Counted from the stretch's first letter, positions 20,662 through 32,460 are shown. The stretch: DNA of 64,000 nucleotides from Aphanomyces cochlioides (GCA_019828595.1 JAHQRK010000029.1:795441-859440); one strand, 5' to 3'. A program made the numbers and translations. Notes: generated by a model from the letters alone, not told the origin.

Positions 20662-22589
20662 TAGTATTTCGGCACAGCCTTACATCCAGCGTCTGGAAGG
20701 GGGCATCTTGAAATTGTTCAGATGCTACTGAAGCATGGAATCCAGAATATCAATTGTCAGGATAAGGTATTAGATTCAGATCAAGTAATGACGCAGAATG
20801 TCTAACTTTGTCCTGATTACAGTGGGGTAGAACCGCATTGCATGCCGCATCTCGGGGTGGAAAGGCCGAAATTGTTCAAGCATTGCTAAATCATGGCAAT
20901 ATTGATCCGAACCTTAAGTCAGAGGTACCTGAATCCGAACATTTGAAGTGTCTCGGACTTTTTTGCCGAAATATTCACCTGAATTGTCTTGTGCTTAGGA
21001 AGGACACACAGCTCTCGATATTGCGATTGCAAAGGAGTACGACGAGGTGGTTCGTTTGTTGTTGGGCTGTCCCGGCAGTGGATTATCAGGAAAAGTGGAT
21101 TTTTTGCCTCTTCAAAGGGATTTCGAATGTTTGATTGAAGCTCCTGCTTACGCAGAGCTTATATACGAGCAAACTTTTGACAAACACTACTATGATGAAG
21201 ATAGGGCGTATCCTCAACCTCAGGACGAGTTTTACTACAGTCCATTATCCCCTACGGCCAGCACGTCTGTGCTGAAGAATGTTCGATCGTTTCATGAGCT
21301 GTCTTCTCTGACAGGCTTTGAAAAAGAAGACACCGTGCACTTCACCGCCTACGCTCCTCCTGTCGTAGCTCTCGAGTCTCAATTTCACTTTTTAATTTGG
21401 GCCTTCTTGGCAAACCAACGGGGTGACATGGAAGAACAGGCGATTGCAGCTGACAGTCGATGTCGTCAATTGTCTCGAGAGATGATGTTGTCGATGCGAC
21501 GAGGAGCGCTTGCTCATACCCATTTACAAGTTCCAGACGGTTTTGTCGTCCTGAGCGACGGTCCGAACGAATCATTGCATTGGCGCGGGAAAGTGACGAG
21601 TGTCAAGTACAGTATCGAATGTACATCGTCTGCTCCCACCGATCAAGTCATGTTTCAAGCCAAAATTGTTGTTGGAACCAATGTCATGGTCCTGAAATCG
21701 TTTTTGTTCGTGAGCTCTTCGCCACAGTCATGTCGTGAGAGCTCTATGACGGAGTTGAAGAGTCATTTCGAATTGATTCCTCAGCAGTACGAAGAAATTC
21801 CATATCAAGACTTGAACCTCAAAGAATTGGTCGGACAAGGTCATTTTGGAGACGCCTATCGTGCAGAATACAAGGGCAAAGACGTCGTTGTGAAAACAAT
21901 CAAAGCACAAACATTTGGTGAATCCAGCGACGATATCGTCCAAGAGTTTCGTCATGAAGCTGCTGCGCTCAGCATGTTTTGGTCACCACCCCAACATCGT
22001 TCCATTTGTCGGTGCATCCACGGATCTTTCTCAACCTCTGGCGCTCGTGACGGCATATTTGCCGTATGGAAGCTTGAGTCAGTATTTATCCAAGAACGAA
22101 ATGACTATCAAGCAAAAACAAACCGTGTTGAAAGACGCAGCAGCTGGGTTGCTCAATATTCACGAAGGGCGATTCATCCATCGAGACATTGCGGCGCGAA
22201 ATCTTTTGATTGATGGCAATTTGCGAGCCAAGATTTGCGACTTTGGTATGTGTCGTCGAGTGGATTCGTACGGTGGATCTCATTGCGAGTCTGGTGTGGG
22301 TCCTCTCAAGTACATGGGCCCTGAATCATTGAGTCCCCCTCACTCGTTTTCGTATCGGTCGGACGCTTACTCGTTTGGAGTGTTGATGTGGGAAACGTTT
22401 ACCGAAGTAACACCTTACAAAGGTCTACGCGGAGACGAAGCTGCCGCTTTGGTATTGGAAGGCAAGTGTTTGAATGCTTGTGCCGACGGCATTCCAGCCA
22501 AGTATATCAAGTTAATGGCCCGTTGTTTCTACGAAGATCCGTCCAAGCGTCCAACTATGACTGAGATTTACAAATCGCTGAGCGCGTGA

Positions 22590-23450
22590 GGCAACTAGAA
22601 CTTTTTCTTATACGACAATCTGTCTGGCACAATGCACACCAACATGATCTTGATTTTCAAAACTGCATTATTCTTGTATAACTTTGTTTAAGCTCAAAAC
22701 ATGAATAGAGTGACAGACTTGCGTTGATCGTCTGTTTGATTCAATGTTATGACAAAATGCGATGAGAACAGTGCGAGGGGATGACGTTTTCATAGTTATG
22801 GCTGTCTTGCTCATAAAGTGAAGCAGTTGAGCATAACGAAATGTAACGTTATCGGGAAAGATAAATACGCTGATTGCACATCAACTTGCGATGTGGAGTT
22901 CGTGTTTTGGAGCCAATGGTTGTCTATATTTGAGAGAGAATTAGTCGCTTTCAAGCCTTTTAGATTCAAGAGAGGGGCAGTTCTTGTAAATCATTTTGTC
23001 TGTCGTGCTATGTTTCATTGCATACCATCATCGCTGGTGACTTCAATAAGCAGCACACCTGTATGCATCCTCCAACGGCAGTTGCTGACAACTTCAGAGC
23101 TTTGAAGGAATAATATGTTAGCTGGATGGAATGTCTGTGACAGCACGTTGGAACAAGCAATTCAACTGGATGTAGTTTTATCGTTGAGATCACGTGGAGG
23201 TCCCGTGACCAAGAAGAGTGCGATCTGCCCAAACTATTTGCTCGTCTCGTAACGACAGTTCATGACCTTCCCCAAGTGCTTTCAAGGCGGCAATGTTTTA
23301 GGTCAAAAGTGGCCGAGCCACGTGTAGATCAATCATACTTAAGTTAATAAAGATCAGTCCCGCATGATGACCTCAATCTGAAAGTCATAGGGAGCAAACA
23401 GCGAACTTGAGGTACGTTTTTCTTACATTGGACTCAAGACGACGATTCAG
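22590..23450. other. intergenic stretch between kinases A and B
   Basis: No recognisable gene. A probable lost first exon of kinase B lies at its right end (frame ending GAACTTGAG before GTACG at 23412), but a stop is in frame just upstream, so no start was found. Confidence 0.4.
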
Positions 23451-26400
23451 AAGGCATTTTTCAGAGCTTTGCAAAACGACGATGTTCATCTTGTCAAGGC
23501 TCTGTTGGACGCTGGATTTGACGTTAATGCTCAGAGTACTGTTCAGTCAACAAATCGCAACGGCCAATATATTATCGTTCGTTATGACGCTAGAAGCCTT
23601 GGTTTAACGACTCGTCGTGGAAATGTTCGGCTCTGATGTACGCCGCGCGCTATGGCTATGAAGATATGGTTCGGCTCATTTTGGCCCAAGATCTCGTTGA
23701 TGTCAATACATATCAGGAAAAGGCAAAGTGATAAAACTTGTTCAAGGGGAGTTGAATCAAATCTTCCATAGCATGTATGGACTGCATTACTCATGGCAGC
23801 AGCAAATGGTCACACCAATATTGTCAAGCTTTTATTGAAACGCGGTGATATCGATGTCAACTGGAGGGATTGCGTACGTGAAAAACACATTGCATAACTT
23901 TTCTGGCTTGATTTCATGTCATGCTCTGTTTTTCATTTGTGCTATTATGATGTAGAACGGACTGTCGCCGCTGCACCAAGCCACTAAGGACGGTCACACA
24001 GAAGTCGTTCACGCTTTACTCAGCAACGACAAGATAGACGTCAATGCCAAGGACAACGTAAGACATTATTTTTAGTGAGCGTCGATGTGTAAATGACAAT
24101 TGACTTTGTCTAGAGGAATAGCTCACCACTTCACACTGCTGTGACGCATGGTTGCTTGGATATTGTAAAACTTATCTTGGGCCATGGGGCTATAAACCTG
24201 AGTGCCAAGCAGAAAGTACGGTCGGTGTTCGATCAACGTCTTGAGTATATTTTTTGTAGTACATTGGGTCAGCGTTCGAAATTGCGGCTTCAAAGGGCCA
24301 TATTGAAATATTGCAGCTGTTGTTAGACTATGGTAGAAGTGATTCTCATTTCGTAAGTGAGGTATATCGCCGGTGCTTGTTTTACGTAAATATGATTGTC
24401 AGAATCTTGGCGAGATGTTGAAGCGTGCATCTATGAATGGGCATTTAAATATTGTGCAACTTTTGCTGCGAGATTTCGCATCCACGATCGATTTGCAACC
24501 AACTGTCTGCACTTTTCTTTCAAGCCGTGTCTTTGACGCCTTTCTTTTGCATCGCACTGCACGACGCAGCGAAGAGCGGTCATATTGATATCGTGCGATT
24601 GCTCCTGCTGCAGAATCTCATCGACATAAATTTTTCAAGTGAGGTAGCGAGGATTATTACACACTCAACACCATCTCAATTCATTTTAGTTCATGGGAAC
24701 AGCGTTACAGAGCGCGGGTCGCCTCGAAATTGTCCAATTGATTTTGGCTCGTGATGATATCAGCAGTGAAGTATAACCATTAAGGATCTTCAACACCTAA
24801 AGCTATCTTACAAGTAGAATGTGTCAATCGCACTACATAATGCTGCTGGACGTGGGCACATAGACATCTTGCGACTATTGCTAGCTTACCACGGTGTAAA
24901 TATGAACTTTCAGAATACGGTAAGGTAGAACCTGAGCTAGCGCGACTTTACCCGTCCAATATTTCATGTTTTGCATTGAGGAAGGAAAAACAGCGTTACA
25001 TTTCGCTGCAGAAAAAGGGTATATTGAAATCACGCGTATCTTGGTGGACCATGGCATCAATGTGAACCTCATCAGTGAGGTACAACTAAAATACTTCGTT
25101 AATATTAATTGGCTGCAAAGAATTTTGGAACGGCCTTGCATCGTGCGTGCTCATTTGGACATTTTGAAGTTGCTGTGATGCTACTCAACAGTGGCGTCGT
25201 TGACTGTGATCTTCGGAGTAAGGTGCCGTCCAAGAATCCTTGCTTCTATGAAGTCTCATTTTCTACGCAAAATGGTGAAACTGCTTTACATGTTGCAACT
25301 CGATGGGGGAAATCCGATCTTGTGTACGCATTGACTAGTCATCGCGGAATCAATCCAAACGCTCTAACAGTGGTTAGTGAAAGAAATATATAGACCACAA
25401 CTTTCTGACGAGAGAGTCGTGGACTTTTGTTTTGAAATTGCCTTCTATAATCCTTTTTGTGTAGGATGGTCACACAGCTCTCGATATTGCCCTGGGAAAA
25501 GGACATGAAAAAGTGGTTCGATTGCTCATAGATTGCCCCGCTGGTGGATTTACTGGAAAAGTGAACTTTTTGACTCACCAAAGTGATTTCAAAAGCCTGA
25601 TTGCAGCTCCTGTATTCAAAGAAGTCGAGTGCATTCTTGGCACAACTGTGGATAACAAGAGTCACGAATACGCATCTCCAAAGGATAAATTTTACTACAG
25701 TTCATTATCTCCAACTGCCAGTCGTTCCTTGAAGTCGGCAGTCCATGAAGTCTTCAATATGTCAAGCTATCAAGAGGAAGACAAAGTTCATTTTGCAGCG
25801 TTCGCTCCACCTGTGGTGACTATCCAGGCGCAGTTTACTTTTGCAATTTGGGCTTTCTTAGCTAGTCAACGCCATGATATGCATGAAGAAGCAATTACAC
25901 ACGGCACTTGTGCTCATCAACTGTCCAGTGAAATGCTTTTTTCAATGCGACGAGGAGCAATAATTCATATCCATTTACAAGTCCCTGATTGTTTTATCGT
26001 TTTGGGGAATGGCCCAAATCAGACGTTGCAATGGCAGGGCGAGGTCACAAGAGTGAGTTACGACATCCAATGTACATCCTCTGCTCCATTGGATCCAGTT
26101 TTGTTTCAAGCCAAGATCGTGGTTGGATCAAGTGTTATGGTTCTCAAATCGTTCCTGTTTGTGAGTCAAGAGTCAGAAAATGGCGAAAGCTCCATGATCG
26201 AGTTGAAGAGCACTGTTGATTTAATCCCTGAGCAATACAATGAAATACCTTATGAAGACTTGAAGCTCAAAGAATTGATTGGTCAAGGCCACTTCGGCGA
26301 TACCTATTGCGCAGAATACAACGGCAATGATGTCGTCGTCAAAACACTCAAAGCACAAACATTTGGTAAATCTAACGAAGAAATCGTCAGAGAGTTCCGT

Positions 26401-26778
26401 CACGAAGCTACTGTGCTCAACATGTTTGGCCACCATCCCAACATTGTTCCATTTGTTGGAGCATCCACGGATCTTTCTCATCCATTGGCCCTCGTGACTG
26501 AATATTTGCCGTATCGAAGCTTGAATCAGTATTTGTCCAAGACTGAAATGACTATCAAACAAAAAGAGAATGTGTTAAAGGATGCAGCGGCGGGTGTGCT
26601 CAATATCCATGAAGATCAATTCATGCACCGAGACATTACGGCGCGAAATCTATTGATTTACCACAGCGTGCGAGCCAAGATTTGGGACTTTGGTTTCTGT
26701 CGTCGAGTGGGCTCGTTTGGTGGATGTCATTTCGAGTTCGGTGTAGGCCCTCTGAAATACATGGCACTGAGTCATTGA
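23451..26778 (+). pseudogene. ankyrin-repeat TKL protein kinase B (decayed, truncated)
   Basis: Same architecture as kinase A. Ankyrin exons at 23451-23570, about 23621-23719, 23772-23873, 23956-24057, 24114-24215, 24260-24361, 24403-24504, about 24542-24643, 24690-24770 (short), 24818-24919, 24981-25079, 25121-25222 and about 25275-25376, then linker and kinase (about 25465-26778) with GQGHFGDTY, VVVKTLK, HRDITARN and WDFGFC. Damage: the second exon lacks both a proper AG and GT, the 24542 exon lacks AG, the 25275 exon has AA in place of AG, and the kinase is cut after KYMA by a one-base loss and then replaced by other sequence. It cannot make a complete kinase, although the kinase N-lobe frame is uninterrupted. 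Confidence 0.8.
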
Positions 26779-26870
26779 GTCGAAATAGTGCAGATATTTT
26801 TAGAATGTGAAGACATTGGCAGTGGGGTAACGACGGATAGCGATTTATTTGGTCCGAAATGAAGCGTAGA

Positions 26871-29065
26871 ACTCTGGCGAGAGCGCTGCACCAAGCGTCA
26901 GAAATTGGGCATATTGATATTGTTCGATTATTGCTGGCTAATGAGACTGTGGCTATCAACTTTCAGACCATGGTGAGTCAAACAAATCACTTCCTTTATC
27001 AGCAAAAGCAGCTGATGCATTCATCGTAGTTCGGACAAACAGCATTGCATTTTGCTGCGATGAATGACCATATCGAGATTGTCCACATTTTGATTGATCA
27101 ATGCATTGACGTCAACCTGACCAGCGTAATTCCAACCAACTTGTTTGCTAAACGTAGAATTTGCGTAGCATCACGGAAAAGCACTGCTTGGCGCATCTTT
27201 GAGCGGGCACTTTGACAATACCCAGATGTCACTAATTAGGGCCTGGTCGTGGGTAACAAATTTCAAAATAGGGTACCACATTATTGCCAGGCATTGGTCT
27301 AGATTATTTGTAGTGGGGTCGAACTGCTTTGCATGGTGCAGCTCATCATGGTCACGCCAATATTGTCCAAGCATTGATAAACTGCGAACGAATGGATCTA
27401 AATGTGATAACAATGGTACTATGAGATGCTTGCTAAAAGATTCCAAAATGCATTTCAGGAACAACTAGCATCAACTTTGACGAACGGTACATCATAAGTC
27501 TAATGCACATCTAGGAAGGGCATACGGCTCTCGATATCGCGTTGGCAAAGCATTATGACGCTATTGTTCAAATATTGGTGAAGTGTCCTCGCAGTGGCTT
27601 TTCAGGAAGAGTAGACTTCATACCATTTCAAACAGATTTTAACTCTTTGATTGAAGCTCCCAAATATGTGGAGGTGAAAGCTGATCACAGACCCAGTGCT
27701 GCACCAAGCCGTCCAACACGTCAAAATATTGAGTTTTACTACAGCACATTATCCCCGACTTCTAGCCGTTTGGAGACAACGAAACTGCATTCATTTCACA
27801 AGGCAAGCACTTTTAATGTAAGCGAAAGAGAAGACTCGGTGCATTTTCTCGCCTATGCTCCCCCTGTTGTGGCTGTAAACACATCATTTACATTTTCAAT
27901 TTGGGCCTTCTTAGCGAGCCAACGAGGAGAAATGAAAGAACAAGCAACAGCCAATGACAGTCAAGTGCGTCAATTATCGCGCGAAATGCTGTTGTCCATG
28001 CGACGGGGAGCTATTCTTCACTTTTATTTGAAAGTTCCAGATGGCTTTATCATCTCCGAGGGTAGCTAAAGTCAGACTTTACACTGGAAAGGAGAAGTGG
28101 CAAGCGTCGGATATATCCTACAATGTACATCGTCTGCTCCTTTAGATCAAGTCATGTTTCAAACCAAGATCATCATTGGATCGAACATTATGATTCTCAA
28201 ATCATTTTTGTTTGTAACTTCTGAGGCTCAAACACAAAAGAGAAATACGTCAGAGCTACAAAGCATTATTGAATTGATTCCAGAACAATATGAAGAAATT
28301 CCATATCAAGTCTTGAACCTCAAAGAATTGGTCGGACAAGGTCATTTTGGAGACGCCTATCGCGCAGAATACAAAGGCAAAGACGTCGTTGTGAAAACAA
28401 TCAAAGCACAAACATTTGGTGAATCCAGCGAAGATATCGTCCAAGAGTTTCGTCATGAAGCTGCTGCGCTCAGCATGTTTTGGTCATCACCCTAACATCG
28501 TTCCGTTTGTCGGTGCATCGACGGATTTGTCGCAACCGCTGGCATTGGCGGCGGAATACTTACCCTATGGCAGTTTGAGTCAGTAACTGTCCAAACACAA
28601 GATGATGATCAAACAAAAAGAAACTGTGTTGCGAGATGCAGCGGCTGGTTTGCTGAATATCCACGAAGGTCGATTCATTCATCGTGATATTGCGGCTCGT
28701 TATCTTTTGATTGACGACAATGTGCATGCCAAGATTTGTGACTTTGGTTTGTGTCGTCGGATGGATTCGTATGGTGGATCTCATTTTGAGTCGGGAGTGG
28801 GTCCTCTCAAGTACACGGCGCCAGAGTCGTTGAGTCCGCCTCACTCATTCTCGTATCGATCGGATGCGAATTCGTTTGGAGTGTTGATGTGTACAATGGA
28901 TTGCGTGGGGATGAAGCAGCTGCGTTGGTATTAGAAGGCAAGTGTTTGAACGCCTGTGCAGAAGGCATACCAGCGAAGTATATCAAATTGATGGCTCGTT
29001 GCTTCTCGGAAGATCCATCCAAACGTCCAAGTATGACTGACATTTACCATGATCTCAGTGCTTAA
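26871..29065 (+). pseudogene. ankyrin-repeat TKL protein kinase C (decayed)
   Basis: Begins right behind truncated kinase B. Ankyrin exons 26871-26972, 27030-27125, a ruined one near 27160-27240, 27314-27415; then the exon from 27515 with final repeat, linker (YAPPVV, MRRGA) and kinase domain. Defects: TAA at 28067, an extra T at about 28477-28480, TAA at about 28585 for Tyr, the catalytic-loop Asn replaced by Tyr (HRDIAARYLL), and a loss of about 25 bp after LMW near 28890. Beyond that the last lobe is open to the normal end (ARCFSEDPSKRPSMTDIY, stop 29063-29065). A dead paralogue. Confidence 0.8.
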
Positions 29066-29660
29066 GATAGTTTTGATTTGGTCGATGCTTTTAGTGAGGC
29101 GTCTGTGCCACTGACTCTGAAGATGTTCTCAACCGAGGTGTCGTCAACATGAATGAAGATTTATGATATAATTGAATTTGTGCATCATCGCGGCGTCAGG
29201 TGCCAAAGAGAGCGGAAGGCTAGGTAGCCCCATAAAACATATACCGCTGGTTCTAATTCCTTATGAGCAATTATTTTATTACCGAAAACAACCTGATGAC
29301 ACTATAACATTGTTTAAATCAGTGAACCGTACTCAAATCGTTCAGAAGAGCGTTCGATTACAAAACGATCTTAATTCCTGAGCATGGTGTAAAGATCGAC
29401 CACGGTTTGATGATTCGACGGACTATAAAGAATAATTAACAATCGATATAATCATCTCGAGCACATTGTTGTCAAAGCAAATTGAGCTGTAATGTCTCAA
29501 GGAATAAACCGATTATCGTGGAATTTCAACACAACAGGCTCTGCATCTCTCAGCAATATTTCCTTTAACATTTGATTGCCATCTATGCCTTGGATATGTT
29601 TTGAAAAAATCATCCAAACCATGAAACTTTTGTCAACCGCATTGAATAAAAGGTTAGACT
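29066..29660. other. intergenic stretch before the arabinanase palindrome
   Basis: No gene recognised. Its right end (about 29658) is the limit of the inverted repeat. Confidence 0.4.
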
Positions 29661-29699
29661 TTTCACAAATATTATGTCAAAGGAGGAAGTCATAACTAT

Positions 29700-30680
29700 T
29701 TAGTTTGCGACCGGCCAGCCCGAGGCAAAGTTGAGGCGGTTCCATCCAAAGAGCTTGTTGGCATCGGCGTAGCCACGGTTCGTGTCCACGTAGTGATAGT
29801 AGATGATTGGGCCTTCAATTGGGTCTTGGTAGACACCCTGGCCTCCAGGCGCGTAGATGTTGTCGTGGGAGTCGAGGACGATAGTACCACCGCCGCTGGT
29901 GCACGATTTGCCGCTCTGGTCGACGAATCCTCCCTTGGGGTTGCTGGAACGGCACACTTTGACCTTGTATTCCTTGCCCTTCGCTGGGCGCTTGGTATCA
30001 AGTCCACAGCACTGACCTTGAGAGAAGAAGAGGTAGAAGAAGTTGCCGTACTTGAACACAAAGGCTCCTTCGACCGAGTCAAACGACGGATCGTATGCAA
30101 CTTGGTAAGCGCCACCGGTCACCTTGGTCGGAGGGTTGGTCAGTTGAAATTGGTAGATGTCCTTCCAGAAACTGCCAAACGTCAAGTAGTAGTTGTTGCC
30201 GTCCACAATAAGGTTTGGATCGATGGCGTTATAAGGCGTCGAGCTGCTACTCGTGATGCCAGTAGAACCAAGATCCTTCCACGAACCGACATCCATCGTC
30301 TTGGATGTCGCCACGCCAATTGCAGAGTTCTTGTTGCCGAATGTGCTCACCGAGTAGTACAGATAGTAGGTGTCCCCGATTTTGGTGACGTCTGGCGCCC
30401 ATAGACCATCGCGGCCAGGCAAGTTGATGCTTGAGCCAGCGGGAATCGCAGCACCCTTGTACGTCCATGGACCAGAGATGGATGGCGCAGTGTGGATGGC
30501 AATCTTTCCGTTGGTCGAGAATCGGAAGTAGGTGCCGTCGGCGCGACGAATAATGGCGGGGTCATGAGCGTTGCCGCAGACACCAGAGCAACCTCGCGGC
30601 TGAGGATAAGCTTCGACCGGCGATACGATGCTTGAAAGCAAACCGAGCGCGGCTGCCGCAACAGATAGAAGTTTTACCAT
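29700..30680 (-). CDS. secreted endo-1,5-alpha-L-arabinanase (GH43), copy 1
   Basis: 326 residues, single exon, within the usual size of the family. Cleaves internal alpha-1,5 links of arabinan, a pectin side chain, outside the cell (EC 3.2.1.99 activity by family). Residues 1-24 are a signal peptide ([17 protein letters not shown]...VEA). Five-bladed propeller motifs of GH43: general base D40 (NAHDPAI), WAPDV (94-98), pKa modulator D154 (NAIDPNLI) and general acid E204 (SVEGAF). Cys pairs at the N-terminus and near CCGLD may form disulfides. Start chosen at the ATG in a CCACCATGG context; the open frame extends 41 codons upstream but would hide the signal peptide. Divergent from copy 2, with which it shares an identical upstream region. 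Confidence 0.95.
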   Translation of the reverse strand: MVKLLSVAAAALGLLSSIVSPVEAYPQPRGCSGVCGNAHDPAIIRRADGTYFRFSTNGKIAIHTAPSISGPWTYKGAAIPAGSSINLPGRDGLWAPDVTKIGDTYYLYYSVSTFGNKNSAIGVATSKTMDVGSWKDLGSTGITSSSSTPYNAIDPNLIVDGNNYYLTFGSFWKDIYQFQLTNPPTKVTGGAYQVAYDPSFDSVEGAFVFKYGNFFYLFFSQGQCCGLDTKRPAKGKEYKVKVCRSSNPKGGFVDQSGKSCTSGGGTIVLDSHDNIYAPGGQGVYQDPIEGPIIYYHYVDTNRGYADANKLFGWNRLNFASGWPVAN

Positions 30681-31381
30681 GGTGGTAGAGGACGGGAAAT
30701 TGAGAAGTGGGGAAGACTTTGCATGAATGCTTCCGTGACAACAAGGTGCGACAGATGGTCTGGCCGACCGTATGAAATGCCGTGTATCGTAATGTTTTCG
30801 CAACTAGAACCTCGGAAATTACAGCCTTGATTCATCTCGACGTTTTCCTCAATCTTTCTAAATGTCATTGTTGCTGAGAGCATCTCAACCTTCCATTTAA
30901 TTGCTGGATACACTGTTAGCTATTCGAGTTGCTCCACAATATATCGTTGCGATTCTTCTGAAAGCTTGGCGAAAGCGAGCCAGGTCGAGATCGTAATAGT
31001 GGAACTTTGTCATATGAACTGGCGTAGACACACTCTGGGTGGTATGAGAACAGATTTGAATATTCCATGTAAAAATCTAACAGCACGATGGAATTCGATT
31101 CGAGGAATCTAACCTGAGCTGGGTATAGTTGGGGTGACGAGTAGAGAATCGAGAGATTTCACTCGTGTGCGACTTTTATTGCACTAGCCATGTCCAGTAA
31201 AAACCCGCAGAATGCTTTCATCTTTGAGATAAAGTCACTTGGTGCATCAACTGTCCATCTTTTCAGAGAGCTTGTGTTCCACGCCGATCACAGTTGGTAG
31301 TTGTTGTGACAATTGCTGCTTCGTGGCACCGACGGTACCGTATTTGACGGCTGTTAATTGGAGATCAAGTCTCCCGCTGCC

Positions 31382-32460
31382 GGACTTTTGACAAAAGTGG
31401 GGGCTTTTTGGAAAATTTAGACAGATGTGGGACACCTCTGACAAAAGTGGGGGCAATTTCAAACGTGGAGCTTTTGATCCTCTTGTCAGGAACCAAATGT
31501 GGGGACATATACATAAAATAGTGTTATTGTCTTTTTCGTCCAAATTTACAGTTTTGATCAAAATCGACGAAATTTGTGTGATCAATCTGGCAATAGTGAA
31601 TTCAAGTATAATCGGAAGGTACATGAAATAATGTGTGTGTGAGTTGGTGTGTTTTGTGTGTGTTTAAACAAATTCTGGACGCTGATTGGCTGGTTCGATT
31701 TGGTGATTGATTGAAAGTTTGATCGATTTCAGCCAAGTTCGGAAATTTTGAGTAAATCAGACAATAATAGTGCGGTTGCGCAACATTTTGAAAAAATCGA
31801 CCAAATTAGTGTTATTGATTTGAAACCGATCCGCGAATCGATCCCATTGGCTGATTTTTCATTGTCAGGATTTGATTGGTCCAAATTGTTATATTAGCCA
31901 ATCAAAACGATTGATAAACGACTCAACAAATCACGCCGATATCCGAAATTTTGCTCGAAAGCACAATATGAAATTCCAATTTCATCAAACTTGCCTGCCA
32001 TGGACACCAGCGTCATACCCGAAGAGTGTCGTAGCATTTGGCATGCAACTTGTGCTCGCAATTGGTCGAATGCATCCAATGTCTTGCAATGCCGGCGCAA
32101 ATATCTCAACGTTCTAGTTTGTGCACATAGCTTTGGCGCTTGCCCCACAACATCCCGTTTTTTAACAGTCGCCTTGGCAGCCTCCAGGCGTTTTTCTCGT
32201 AACTTGTGATTACGAGTTTCTTTGCTGATTCGTCTCTGCTGATGCGCTTTCAAATTGCGCGAGCAGGAGAAATCCGAGCGACACTTGGTGCATATGAGTC
32301 GTAGTCTTTCAGGAGACCAACCAATGACAATGTGACAAATGTGGGGCCGTTGAGAACATCCATGAGGCCCCCCACTTCCTGTCACATTGCCCCCACTTTT
32401 GTCAGAGGGTCCACTTCTGTCTAAATTTTCTAAATAGCCCCCACTTTTGTCAAAAGTCCG
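31382..32460. mobile_element. foldback element at the palindrome centre
   Basis: Ends GGACTTTTGACAAAAGTGGG and the inverted copy. Inside each end the word TGACAAAAGTGGGGGC occurs twice, about 50 bp apart, on both sides (31388, 31438; inverted at about 32392 and 32438). The inner 0.9 kb is unique and has the minus-strand ORF 31894-32385 and blocks GATTGG/CCAATC seen in other AT-rich repeats here. A second copy sits at 59626-60743. Confidence 0.65.
31894..32385 (-). CDS. hypothetical protein with one zinc-finger-like motif
   Basis: 163 codons from a GTG; no upstream ATG, and the frame stays open into the terminal repeat. LICTKCRSDFSCSRNLKAH has the C-x2-C-x12-H spacing and the F/L positions of a C2H2 finger, but the second His is not at the usual place. 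A basic helix follows (ETRNHKLREKRLEAAKATVK). An identical frame exists at 60177-60668. It may be a protein of the foldback element or a chance frame. Confidence 0.35.
   Translation of the reverse strand: MTGSGGPHGCSQRPHICHIVIGWSPERLRLICTKCRSDFSCSRNLKAHQQRRISKETRNHKLREKRLEAAKATVKKRDVVGQAPKLCAQTRTLRYLRRHCKTLDAFDQLRAQVACQMLRHSSGMTLVSMAGKFDEIGISYCAFEQNFGYRRDLLSRLSIVLIG

Larger units (their letters stand above)
14534..22589 (+). pseudogene. ankyrin-repeat TKL protein kinase A (interrupted)
   Basis: Ankyrin exons at 14765-14866, 14905-15006, 15078-15176, 15233-15334, 15386-15487, 15541-15642, 15690-15791, 15855-15944, 15998-16089 plus 19813-19822, 19878-19976, 20665-20766 and 20823-20924, mostly 102 nt, phase 0, one repeat each (for example TALHAASRGGKAEIVQALL). 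A first half-repeat lies at about 14590-14717; the short start exon at 14534 is uncertain. The last exon (20999-22589) has a final repeat, an about 220-residue linker domain (YAPPVV, IWAFLA, MRRGA, VPDGF), then a kinase domain: Gly-loop GQGHFGDAY, VVVKTIK lysine, HRDIAARN, CDFG. Expected role: Ser/Thr or Tyr phosphorylation with ankyrin partner binding. Broken by a 3.7-kb transposon in exon 10 and an extra T at 21977-21980 in the kinase domain. Confidence 0.85.

Noticed and set aside
29793..30404. 203-codon frame antisense to the arabinanase (also at 33437, 57754, 61720)
   Set aside because: Shadow of the GH43 gene caused by its codon use; no start context or recognisable features.
31247..31624. 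125-codon minus-strand frame over the foldback left end
   Set aside because: Consists of the terminal repeat and AT-rich spacer; no recognisable domain.
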